Positions 1 to 5,254 of a stretch of 14,450 nucleotides of DNA are shown here, one piece after another. Every line of letters begins with the position of its first letter. Position 1 is the stretch's first letter. Source of the DNA: Clostridiales bacterium UBA4362 (GTDB taxonomy: Bacteria > Bacillota > Clostridia > TANB77 > CAG-508); the NCBI GenBank assembly GCA_002393975.1, contig DGSM01000049.1, positions 1 to 14,450 on the forward strand. Direction: 5' to 3'. The notes beneath the pieces were generated by a model, which saw nothing but the letters and a program-made list of their open reading frames with translations, did no database searches and was not told the DNA's origin. The position numbers and the translations under genes were made by a program.

Positions 1-11
1 ACTTTGTACAT
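1..11 (-). CDS. Start of a downstream gene, cut by the window edge
   Basis: On the minus strand an ATG at 11-9 opens a reading frame whose visible codons give only M-Y-K followed by a partial codon. A strong AGGAGGA ribosome site lies at 21-27, nine bases upstream, and the spacer from the preceding gene is about 32 bases, so a third gene of the same operon is likely. Anaerobic ribonucleotide reductase (NrdD) would fit beside an NrdG-like activase, and NrdD proteins often begin with a similar ATP-cone sequence. Three residues cannot prove this. Confidence 0.5.
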
Positions 12-43
12 GACTTTCTTTCCTCCTAATTGTTTATTGTGTC

Positions 44-748
44 CTAAAGACCTCGAACTTGGGTATTTGGGAATTTTTCTTTTAATTTGTTATTTATTTC
101 TTTTAATTCTTCTTCACTAAATGCTTCTAGTTTATGATCTAAAACATATTCTGAATCTTCGAAGTTTTGTAAGAAGTATTTTTCTTCTTTTCCGATTAGT
201 TTATTTATTTCTTCTAAATCATCAATTGTATGATAATTCTTCATTATAGTTGTCCTAAATTCATGATCTATATTAGATTGTTTTAGAATCTTAATTGATT
301 TTTCGATATTCTCTAAAAGTTGTTCACTTCCTTTTTTCGATAAGCCTGCTGTCTCAAAATATTTACTTTTTACATTTTTGATATCCATTGCAACATAATC
401 AATGTATTTTTTATCAAGTAGTTCTTTAAGCATTTGAGGATTTGTTCCATTAGTGTCTAATTTAACTCTAAATCCTAAATCTCGAATCTCTTTGATTAGT
501 TCTGGTAGTTCTTTAGTTACTGTTGGTTCCCCTCCAGTAATAACAACACCTTCTAGAACTCCTTGTCTTTTTTTAAGAAAATCAAAAACTTCTTCTTTTA
601 ATATGTAATTATCATCTATATTGCGATCAATTAATTCTGAATTTTGACAATAAGGACATCTAAAATTGCAACCTTTTAAGAAAAGTATGCAAGCAACATT
701 ACCTGGAAAATCAGTTAGTGTTAATTTTTGTAGTCCTGCTATAATCAT
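44..748 (-). CDS. nrdG: NrdG-type radical-SAM activating protein of anaerobic ribonucleotide reductase
   Basis: This 234-residue cytoplasmic protein is a radical S-adenosylmethionine enzyme. The [4Fe-4S]/SAM motif CxxxCxxC is at C27, C31 and C34, and the SAM-binding GGEP motif is at residues 72-75. The N-terminus (AGLQKLTLTDFPG) and the overall length match the longer NrdG group annotated as anaerobic ribonucleoside-triphosphate reductase activating protein, rather than the roughly 155-residue E. coli NrdG. Such enzymes install the glycyl radical on NrdD for oxygen-free dNTP synthesis. It starts three bases after the FTR-like gene, which implies translational coupling, and a further gene follows after about 32 bases. 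Related radical-SAM activases or 7-carboxy-7-deazaguanine synthases share this fold, so the exact partner remains inferred. The symbol is by family similarity. Confidence 0.85.
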   Translation of the reverse strand: MIIAGLQKLTLTDFPGNVACILFLKGCNFRCPYCQNSELIDRNIDDNYILKEEVFDFLKKRQGVLEGVVITGGEPTVTKELPELIKEIRDLGFRVKLDTNGTNPQMLKELLDKKYIDYVAMDIKNVKSKYFETAGLSKKGSEQLLENIEKSIKILKQSNIDHEFRTTIMKNYHTIDDLEEINKLIGKEEKYFLQNFEDSEYVLDHKLEAFSEEELKEINNKLKEKFPNTQVRGL

Positions 749-751
749 TTA

Positions 752-937
752 TTATTCTTCTTCCTTTTTAATGTATAATTTGCAAATGCAATTTTCGTTT
801 TGAATAAAATCATCACATGGGCAAAGTGTTGTATCATCAACTTTTATTCTACAAGGACAATGTCCTTCTTTTCTTCTTAGCCCTTCTATTACTTTATTTA
901 CAACGTTTTCATCAGGATTTAAATGATATCCTTTCAT
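752..937 (-). CDS. Miniature ferredoxin:thioredoxin reductase catalytic-chain-like Fe-S protein
   Basis: The 61-residue protein carries six cysteines in three CxC pairs: C27-P-C29, C39-P-C41 and C50-I-C52. In the FTR catalytic subunit the same order (CPC, CPC, CxC with eight residues between the last two pairs) binds a [4Fe-4S] cluster next to a redox-active disulfide. By that analogy C27, C39, C41 and C50 would be cluster ligands, and C29 plus C52 the disulfide. The N-terminal YHLNPDENVV...EGLRRKEGHCPCR segment also resembles FTR. The first spacer is nine residues rather than about sixteen, and the protein is about half the plant or cyanobacterial length. The ribosome site AGGAGG precedes the ATG. 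It is first in an operon with the NrdG-like activase, so a reductant role for ribonucleotide reduction or activase maintenance is inferred. Confidence 0.8.
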   Translation of the reverse strand: MKGYHLNPDENVVNKVIEGLRRKEGHCPCRIKVDDTTLCPCDDFIQNENCICKLYIKKEEE

Positions 938-969
938 ATTTTGCCTCCTTGTTTTTAGAGTGTACCTTT

Positions 970-997
970 ATTATAGTCGGATTTTTTATAATGTCAA
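970..997 (-). promoter_or_regulatory. Promoter of the FTR-like/nrdG operon
   Basis: Minus-strand -35 TTGACA at 992-997 and -10 TATAAT at 970-975 are both perfect sigma-A consensus, with a 16-base spacer. Transcription would start near 963, leaving a short 5' leader with AGGAGG before the ATG at 937. I did not see a convincing NrdR box. Confidence 0.85.
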
Positions 998-1382
998 AAG
1001 TTAGTTATTATGTAATTAAAACCGTGTAGCGCGCTTGTTTATTGGTTTTATGTAGCGTTCACTTTTTCATCAATGTTCGCCTTTCAGAAAAAAATGTCCT
1101 TGCAAAGCTTATGGGTATTCAATTACAAAAAATGTGTAACATTTATATTACAATTAAAAATCATTTTTCTTATTTTTAAAGTTTTTATTTGCATTTTAAT
1201 TAAATGGTATTTTACTTCTTTTCCTTTTATTTATTATGTTTTTATGTGTTTATAACAATATTTTACATTTTCATTTTATTCTTATTTTTTATATTTTTTA
1301 AAAAATCATTTTTTCATTTTTTATATTTTTAAAATTATTTTCCATTTTTTAGCGAATATCTAAATACATATCGAAATAATTG
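998..1382. other. Gene-poor AT-rich spacer between divergent operons
   Basis: No convincing gene is visible here. A 60-codon plus-strand ORF at 1073-1255 is a T-rich, low-complexity reading with no ribosome site and is not called. The segment at about 1024-1095 has a little more GC than the rest, with a short repeat TGTAGCG at 1024-1030 and again at about 1051-1057 and a GCGCGC core. I could not fold it into a known RNA. From about 1190 to 1350 it is mostly runs of T and A. Confidence 0.6.
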
Positions 1383-1411
1383 TTGACAAATTATACATAA
1401 TGTGTTAGAAT
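1383..1411 (+). promoter_or_regulatory. Extended -10 promoter of the infC operon
   Basis: The -35 TTGACA at 1383-1388 is perfect. The -10 TAGAAT at 1406-1411 follows a 17-base spacer and is preceded by TG at 1403-1404, an extended -10. The predicted start of transcription is near 1418, giving a leader of about 135 bases before infC. Confidence 0.9.
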
Positions 1412-1417
1412 ATTTGT

Positions 1418-1553
1418 TGTTGATTAAAGAAGAAGATTTACTTCTCACCTTCACTTTTTAGGAAAAGGTTAAATATAATTCTTATTATATTTATTTGAGG
1501 AGTAGATTGGGCTTTGTCCAATCTTTTTTCTATTTTGGTAGCAGGAGGTATTT
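1418..1553 (+). promoter_or_regulatory. infC-rpmI-rplT leader with attenuator, L20-leader type
   Basis: This 5' leader can form several hairpins: AGAAG/CTTCT (1431-1435 with 1441-1445), ACCTT/AAGGT (1447-1451 with 1465-1469) with CTTTT/AAAAG nested inside (1454-1458 with 1463-1467), and a terminator at 1504-1529. In Bacillus the same operon is controlled by ribosomal protein L20 binding its leader and promoting premature termination. The gene order and the terminator before infC fit that scheme. The L20 contact site itself was not identified. Confidence 0.7.
1504..1529 (+). terminator. Intrinsic terminator inside the infC leader
   Basis: The stem AGATTGG (1504-1510) pairs with CCAATCT (1518-1524) and can extend inward by G-T and C-G pairs to a TTT loop. 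It is followed at once by a run of Ts to 1529. It lies between the promoter and the infC ribosome site, so it is an attenuator rather than the end of a gene. Confidence 0.85.
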
Positions 1554-2063
1554 ATTATAAAACAGGAATTACCAACCAACGAACAAATCAGAGCAGATCG
1601 TGTTCAATTAATCGATGATAATAACCAAAAACTTGGAGAATATTCTTTAAACGATGCACTTGAGCTTGCATATTCTAAAGATTTAGATCTAGTATTAGTT
1701 TCTAGCGGAAATCCTAAAGTATGTAAAATCATGAATTATGGCAAATATAAATTTGAACAACAAAAACGTGAAAAAGAATCTCGTAAGAAACAAAAACAAT
1801 TAGAGGTTAAAGAAATTAGAATTACCCCTAATATTGATACACATGACTTTGAATTCAAAGTTAAAAATGCTCGTAAATTTTTAGAAGATGGTAGCAAACT
1901 TAGAATTACCGTTAGATTTAGAGGCCGTGAATTAAATTACAAAGAATTAGGTCAAAAAGTTTTAATGGACTTTGCAGAAAGTTTAAGTGATATAGCTACT
2001 ATAGAAAAGAAACCTATATTAGAAGGTAAAAATATGTTTATAATTTTAAGTACTAAGGCTTAA
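1554..2063 (+). CDS. infC: Translation initiation factor IF-3, non-ATG start
   Basis: IF-3 binds the 30S subunit, prevents premature joining of 50S and checks start-codon and initiator-tRNA pairing. The first ATG in the frame is at 1731, but the frame is open upstream and encodes the conserved IF-3 N-domain, including NEQIRADRVQLID. A strong AGGAGG at 1543-1548 points to ATT at 1554 (five-base spacing) or ATA at 1557 (eight-base spacing). I chose ATT because infC commonly starts at AUU, which IF-3 itself disfavours and so autoregulates. This gives 169 residues, close to the usual 170-180, against 110 from the ATG. The N-domain is at about 1-75, then a lysine/glutamate-rich linker (about 68-85), then the C-domain. 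It is first in the operon with rpmI and rplT. Confidence 0.93.
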   Translation: MIKQELPTNEQIRADRVQLIDDNNQKLGEYSLNDALELAYSKDLDLVLVSSGNPKVCKIMNYGKYKFEQQKREKESRKKQKQLEVKEIRITPNIDTHDFEFKVKNARKFLEDGSKLRITVRFRGRELNYKELGQKVLMDFAESLSDIATIEKKPILEGKNMFIILSTKA

Positions 2064-2099
2064 AAGATATATATATAATATTACAAGGAGGAATTAACA

Positions 2100-2303
2100 A
2101 TGCCAAAGTTAAAAACAAATAAGGCTGCAAAGAAAAGATATTCTTATACAGCTACTGGAAAAATTAAAAGAACCAAATGCAATAGAAGACATCTTCTAGC
2201 TCGTAAAACAAGCAGACAAAAAGCTTCAGGAAGTGTTCTAAATGCATATGTTGATAAAACTGCTGAAAATCATGTAAAGAAGCTATTACCATACGGTAAT
2301 TAA
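2100..2303 (+). CDS. rpmI: 50S ribosomal protein L35
   Basis: This small, very basic 67-residue protein of the large ribosomal subunit starts MPKLKTNKAAKKRY and contains the TGKIKRTKCNRRHLLARKTS segment typical of bacterial L35. Its length is normal for the family (about 64-67). It lies 36 bases after infC and 23 bases before rplT, in the conserved infC-rpmI-rplT order. AAGGAGG at about 2085-2091 is its ribosome site. Expression should follow the operon leader, so L20 would be expected to repress it together with infC. Confidence 0.97.
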   Translation: MPKLKTNKAAKKRYSYTATGKIKRTKCNRRHLLARKTSRQKASGSVLNAYVDKTAENHVKKLLPYGN

Positions 2304-2326
2304 TTGTTTAGAAGGGAGAATTTAAA

Positions 2327-2680
2327 ATGGCAAGAGTAAAAACAGCTATAGTCACAAGAAAAAAACATAAAAAAGTTTTAAAAAGAGCAAAAGGCTATTA
2401 TGGTGCAAAGCACTATAGATTCAGACAAGCTAAACAAGCCGTTATGAAATCTGGTGCATATGCATATGTAGGAAGAAAAGATAGAAAATCAAATTTCAGA
2501 AAATTATGGATTGCTAGAATTAATGCTGCAGCAAGATTAAATGATATGACTTATTCAACATTAATCGCAGGATTAAAGAAAGCTAATATCAATATTAACA
2601 GAAAAATGTTAGCAGAATTAGCAGTAAACGATGCAAAAGCTTTTGCAGAGATTTGTGAAAAAGCTAAATCAGCAAAATAA
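2327..2680 (+). CDS. rplT: 50S ribosomal protein L20
   Basis: This 117-residue basic protein starts MARVKTAIVTRKKHKKVLK and continues with AKGYYGAKHYRFRQAKQAV and GRKDRKSNFRKLWIARINA, all characteristic of L20. L20 binds 23S rRNA early in 50S assembly, and in Bacillus it represses its own operon by binding the leader mRNA. The length equals the usual 117-119. The ribosome site GAAGGGAG lies a few bases upstream of the ATG, and an intrinsic terminator follows the stop codon by a few bases, ending the operon. Confidence 0.98.
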   Translation: MARVKTAIVTRKKHKKVLKRAKGYYGAKHYRFRQAKQAVMKSGAYAYVGRKDRKSNFRKLWIARINAAARLNDMTYSTLIAGLKKANININRKMLAELAVNDAKAFAEICEKAKSAK

Positions 2681-2685
2681 TTTTT

Positions 2686-2713
2686 AAGAGGATGTTTATG
2701 CATCCTCTTTTTT
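2686..2713 (+). terminator. Terminator of the infC-rpmI-rplT operon
   Basis: A nine-base-pair stem, AAGAGGATG (2686-2694) with CATCCTCTT (2701-2709), has a six-base loop and is followed by a T run to 2713. It starts six bases after the rplT stop codon. Confidence 0.95.
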
Positions 2714-2807
2714 CTTTATCATTTTATTTGTATTTATTTTTTGTTTTTATTATATTCTTATTTATAATTATATTTATCTTTATCTTTATTACTATTCTTT
2801 TCTCTTT

Positions 2808-2836
2808 TTGACTTTTTTACCATATTATGTTAAAAT
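2808..2836 (+). promoter_or_regulatory. Extended -10 promoter of the GC-rich orphan gene
   Basis: The -35 TTGACT is at 2808-2813 and the -10 TAAAAT at 2831-2836, with a 17-base spacer and TG at 2828-2829. The predicted transcription start (about 2843) coincides with an ATG at 2843, so an mRNA from this promoter would be leaderless or nearly so. Confidence 0.75.
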
Positions 2837-2855
2837 ATATTTATGAAGTTAATAG

Positions 2856-3299
2856 ATGTTCCTAAAAATCCCAAATGATACACGCGCTTATCATTTGTTC
2901 ACATATGTACCCGCACATGATGTATGGCCTAATGGCAGGAGGAAAAAATTTATGAAGCGTAGACCTGATGGTTTTGTAAACCTTAACGAAGTAATGATGG
3001 TAATCGAAAGATCCATCGATTCGGTTAATAACTGGGCCGATCTTACAAACGACGGCTTCGGTGATCGGGAGGAAAAAATCTCCCACCTCAACGAGTTGAA
3101 AGACATTCTTGTCATTCTCTCGTGGAGATACGGCGACAGAGTTGTGTTCATGTTCACCCAGAAAAAGAAAGGGCTCGAGTCATGTGTTCCTATCCAGGAA
3201 ATCATCTCTGACTATGGCTCCCTCATCTCAGATTACTGGGATGACAGAATCCGGGTTGATGAGCACGAAAAAATGTCCCGGGTCTATATTAACTTCTAA
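2856..3299 (+). CDS. Solitary GC-rich orphan protein of unknown function
   Basis: I do not recognise this protein of up to 147 residues. It is soluble-looking, charged and rich in aromatic residues (tryptophans in VWPNG, NNWADL, LSWRYG and DYWDDR), with no signal peptide, membrane segment or familiar catalytic motif. Its codons (CGG, CTC, TCC, TCG, GGC, ATC) and base composition differ sharply from all neighbours, especially after about 3000, which suggests horizontal transfer. It stands alone with its own promoter and terminator. The start is uncertain. ATG 2856 gives the longest frame but has no good ribosome site and follows a TAG. ATG 2952 (115 residues) has AGGAGG at 2937-2942 with nine-base spacing. 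ATG 2843 opens an 11-codon frame ending in TGA at 2876-2878, and removing one A at 2873-2875 would join it to the main frame. Confidence 0.7.
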   Translation: MFLKIPNDTRAYHLFTYVPAHDVWPNGRRKKFMKRRPDGFVNLNEVMMVIERSIDSVNNWADLTNDGFGDREEKISHLNELKDILVILSWRYGDRVVFMFTQKKKGLESCVPIQEIISDYGSLISDYWDDRIRVDEHEKMSRVYINF

Positions 3300-3305
3300 A
3301 AAAAT

Positions 3306-3340
3306 GGTGATGAGTAGCGCGTCTCATCACCTCTTTTTTT
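3306..3340. terminator. Bidirectional terminator between convergent genes
   Basis: GGTGATGAG (3306-3314) pairs with CTCATCACC (3323-3331) over a loop containing GCGCG. On the plus strand a T-rich tract follows. On the minus strand the run of As at 3298-3304 provides the T tract. It can therefore end both the orphan gene and the minus-strand pair that starts at 4586. Confidence 0.9.
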
Positions 3341-3375
3341 ATTGTCTTTTTATTTTTAATCTTTTGTTTTAGTAA

Positions 3376-3588
3376 TTATTCCTCTTCTTGAAATTTAAAT
3401 TCGCCTTTGTCATATACTAGAATAAGTTGTGGTTCTTGGCTTCTTAAAGCTTCTTCGTATAATTCATCAGAAATATCAAATTCTTGCTTTGTCATTCCAT
3501 CAGAAAGTCTAGTTAAGAAAAAATATTTTTCATCATCACCTATTTCGTCAACTTCATATAATTCTCCATCAATTTCGAACTCGTCCAT
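3376..3588 (-). CDS. Small acidic protein, possibly DUF1292/YrzB-like
   Basis: This 70-residue, strongly acidic protein (MDEFEIDGELYEVDEIGDDE...) is predicted to be cytoplasmic, with no membrane segment. The pattern of an EFEIDGELYEV strand, then a short acidic turn, then more strands ending in glutamates is reminiscent of the small DUF1292 (YrzB-type) proteins of Firmicutes, but I cannot confirm membership from sequence alone. It has a clear AGGAGGT ribosome site and starts 23 bases after the MBL-fold gene, so the two are probably co-transcribed. Its function is unknown. The shared terminator at 3306-3331 lies downstream. Confidence 0.75.
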   Translation of the reverse strand: MDEFEIDGELYEVDEIGDDEKYFFLTRLSDGMTKQEFDISDELYEEALRSQEPQLILVYDKGEFKFQEEE

Positions 3589-3611
3589 CTTTACCTCCTT
3601 TTCTATTTCTT

Positions 3612-4586
3612 TTATTTTTTATCTAGATTTATACTCACTTCTTTTTTCTCTATAATGTTTCCATCTGAAGTAAACCAAAAAGAACTTTCATTAATATCTG
3701 TTCTAAGTATTTCTGTGCCAATTTTCTCTAATCTACTTATAACATATTTATTAGGCAATCTATATTCATTATTCTTTCCTACTGAAATAACACTATAACG
3801 CGGCTTAACTTGATTTAAAAAGTTTTCATTACTAGAAGTATTAGAACCATGATGTCCAACCTTCAAAACATCTACTTGTTCCCAAAAGTGTTCATTTTCA
3901 CTTTCTTTTTCACAATCTCCCATAAATAAAAACTTATTATTTTTATATGTAAGTTGTAAAACTATAGAGCTATTGTTACTTGATATTCCTTCATATTTTT
4001 CAGCAGATTTTACTACTAAATCTATATCTTGGCCAAAGAATAACTTTTCATTTAGTTCTGGATAAACTATTCTTATTCCCTTTTCTTTTGCCTTATCTAT
4101 AGTAGAATCATAATACCATTTGCCTGTTCCAATTGATGACATATATAGCTTACTTACTTCCATGTTCTCTAATATGTCACCTGCCCCTCCAATATGATCT
4201 TCATCACTATGGGTACCAACTAGATAATCTATTTTTGTAATTCCAATATGTTTTAAGAAAGCTACAATATTTTTCCCATCTTCTTTATTTCCTGCATCTA
4301 TAAGCATTGTATATCCATCTTTTTGTATTAAAGTACAATCTGCTTGTCCTACATATAAGAATAGAACATTTAGCTTTTCTTTTTCTAGTTCAATAGAATC
4401 TTCAACACCGCTTAAAGAATCAGTTGTATTATCTAATATGTCATTATTAGCATCGATATTATCTATTCCAAAAGCAAAATTATATAGATTTCCGCCAAAT
4501 AATTGATTAGCAACTATTAAAATAAGTATTATTAATATGGAAACAAAACTTGTAAGTTTTCCATTTGAGTTCTTTTGTTTTTTCAT
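3612..4586 (-). CDS. Membrane-anchored ComEC-like metallo-beta-lactamase-fold protein
   Basis: The 324-residue protein has one hydrophobic segment at about 12-31, a low-complexity linker to about 72, and then a metallo-beta-lactamase domain exposed outside the membrane. Metal-site motifs are visible: THSDEDHIGG at 125-134 (H126, D128, D130, H131), GDCE at 223-226, and GHHGS at 244-248. The LFLYVGQADCTLI and MLIDAG strands match the C-terminal nuclease-like domain of the DNA-uptake protein ComEC/Rec2. The ComEC channel region is absent, so this is a stand-alone exported relative. A phosphodiesterase or nuclease activity on extracellular or wall-associated substrates is inferred. It has its own promoter and is probably co-transcribed with the small acidic gene. 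Confidence 0.88.
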   Translation of the reverse strand: MKKQKNSNGKLTSFVSILIILILIVANQLFGGNLYNFAFGIDNIDANNDILDNTTDSLSGVEDSIELEKEKLNVLFLYVGQADCTLIQKDGYTMLIDAGNKEDGKNIVAFLKHIGITKIDYLVGTHSDEDHIGGAGDILENMEVSKLYMSSIGTGKWYYDSTIDKAKEKGIRIVYPELNEKLFFGQDIDLVVKSAEKYEGISSNNSSIVLQLTYKNNKFLFMGDCEKESENEHFWEQVDVLKVGHHGSNTSSNENFLNQVKPRYSVISVGKNNEYRLPNKYVISRLEKIGTEILRTDINESSFWFTSDGNIIEKKEVSINLDKK

Positions 4587-4605
4587 TTATTTTTCCTTTG
4601 CATTA

Positions 4606-4634
4606 TTTATAACTATAAAAATTAAATTTTGCAA
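4606..4634 (-). promoter_or_regulatory. Promoter of the MBL-fold gene
   Basis: Minus-strand -35 TTGCAA at 4629-4634 and -10 TATAAA at 4606-4611 are separated by 17 bases. It begins just past the veg terminator, and a short leader with an AAAGGA-type ribosome site precedes the ATG at 4586. Confidence 0.65.
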
Positions 4635-4639
4635 CAAAA

Positions 4640-4662
4640 AAGACTAGTATTTTACTAGTCTT
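4640..4662 (-). terminator. Terminator of veg
   Basis: A perfect ten-base-pair stem, AAGACTAGTA (4640-4649) with TACTAGTCTT (4653-4662), has a three-base loop. Reading the minus strand, a run of Ts (4641-4635) follows the stem, so it ends transcription from veg, 15 bases after its stop. Confidence 0.93.
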
Positions 4663-4677
4663 AAAAATATTTTCATA

Positions 4678-4978
4678 TTAAACAGCTGTTTTTAACTTTC
4701 TTGTACGTTTTACTGGTGGTGGTACAAGCGGTTTGTAACCATCATCACCCATAATATCAACTTCAACTGTTCTAGTTAAAACATCTTTATATTGATAAGA
4801 AACTTCTCTGTTTAAGTCTTCATATCTTACTCTAAATATACTAGGATATACACTTACAACCGTTGCCTCTTTCTCGAAAGATTTACTCCTTCCGTAGTGA
4901 TCCTTTCACAATAATTTTTTCTCCAATCATTCCACTAATGTTAGTTTTTAAATTTGCAATGTCATTTTGATAAATCAT
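4678..4978 (-). pseudogene. veg: veg homologue interrupted by one extra base
   Basis: The frame from ATG 4978 encodes 24 good residues (MIYQNDIANL...GEKIIV), then meets TAA at 4885-4883. The adjacent frame continues with GRSKSFEKEATVVSVYPSIF, VRYEDLNREVSYQYKDVLT and RTVEV, matching the Veg family (B. subtilis Veg has GGRRKT...YPSVF...VSYSYADILTETVEL). The interval is 301 bases, one too many. Dropping one A from the AAA at 4904-4906 gives a continuous 99-residue protein reading I-I-V-K-D-H-Y-G-R-S-K. The ribosome site AGGTGA, promoter and terminator are all intact. Veg in B. subtilis promotes biofilm-gene expression and is strongly expressed. The reconstructed protein also has a proline/lysine/arginine-rich tail (about residues 83-99). 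The break may be a real mutation, an assembly error or, less likely, recoding. Confidence 0.88.
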
Positions 4979-5013
4979 TAAATCACCTACTTTTCTACAA
5001 CTTTGTTAAATGT

Positions 5014-5042
5014 TATATAACAGATATTTTGTAAAAAATCAA
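5014..5042 (-). promoter_or_regulatory. Extended -10 promoter of veg
   Basis: Minus-strand -35 TTGATT at 5037-5042 and -10 TATATA at 5014-5019 have a 17-base spacer, with TG two bases upstream of the -10 hexamer's flanking base. A DnaA-box-like 9-mer at 5044-5052 lies one base upstream of the -35. Confidence 0.7.
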
Positions 5043-5043
5043 T

Positions 5044-5152
5044 CTATCCACAGAGCCCTAAACCTTGGAGTGCGTATTGTTACAACTGTTTAGAGAAATA
5101 TTACAATTATGTTACAAAATGACTTTTCCACAATTTATCCACATTTTCCACA
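5044..5152 (+). promoter_or_regulatory. Cluster of DnaA-box-like 9-mers
   Basis: Four sites match TTATCCACA with at most one mismatch, all in the same orientation: CTATCCACA at 5044-5052, TTTTCCACA at 5124-5132, the exact consensus TTATCCACA at 5135-5143, and TTTTCCACA at 5144-5152. The last three fall in 29 bases at about helical spacing. Upstream, TTACAA occurs at 5080, 5101 and 5112, roughly in phase with them. DnaA is the replication initiator and also a transcription factor. Binding here is inferred from the motif only. The position between two divergent promoters suggests regulation or DnaA titration rather than an origin. Confidence 0.7.
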
Positions 5153-5158
5153 GTTATG

Positions 5159-5185
5159 TAAAATTGCTAAAATTATGTAATTTTA
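5159..5185. repeat. AT-rich 9-bp iterated repeats beside the DnaA boxes
   Basis: TAAAATT occurs at 5159-5165 and again at 5168-5174, a nine-base step, followed by the related TAATTTT. The block starts seven bases after the last DnaA-box-like site and lies within a longer AT-rich stretch. It resembles the layout of an unwinding element next to a DnaA array, but equally AT-rich DNA is common in this genome. Confidence 0.45.
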
Positions 5186-5200
5186 TTATCGTAAACTTGT

Positions 5201-5229
5201 TTGTAAAAAAATAATTATAGTGATAAAAT
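5201..5229 (+). promoter_or_regulatory. Extended -10 promoter of the membrane-protein gene
   Basis: The -35 TTGTAA is at 5201-5206 and the -10 TAAAAT at 5224-5229, with a 17-base spacer and TG at 5221-5222. The DnaA-box cluster ends about 48 bases upstream of the -35. Confidence 0.75.
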
Positions 5230-5254
5230 AAAAATTAATCTGGAGGTATCCAAT

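Noticed and set aside
1024..1095. Small structured RNA gene
   Set aside because: The stretch is slightly richer in GC and contains a TGTAGCG repeat, but I found no stable fold, promoter or terminator to support an RNA gene.
817..1255. Plus-strand ORFs across and after the FTR-like gene
   Set aside because: One is antisense to the cysteine-rich gene. The other is a hydrophobic reading of T-rich spacer DNA without a ribosome site.
2862..3205. Minus-strand ORFs opposite the GC-rich orphan gene
   Set aside because: They lie wholly within the plus-strand ORF, have no ribosome sites or promoters of their own, and the flanking promoter supports the plus strand; the terminator there works in both directions.
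2686..3340. Insertion sequence or integron-like cassette around the orphan gene
   Set aside because: No transposase, inverted terminal repeats, target-site duplication or recombination site could be seen. Only the composition and isolation suggest transfer.
3109..3655. Plus-strand ORFs overlapping the orphan gene and the small acidic gene
   Set aside because: These are out-of-frame or antisense readings with low-complexity serine/phenylalanine-rich sequence and no ribosome sites.
4979..5254. Chromosomal replication origin (oriC)
   Set aside because: DnaA-box-like sites and AT repeats are present, but no dnaA, dnaN or rpmH is nearby, and the main housekeeping operons on both sides would be transcribed head-on to forks leaving this site. 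A regulatory or titration cluster fits better.
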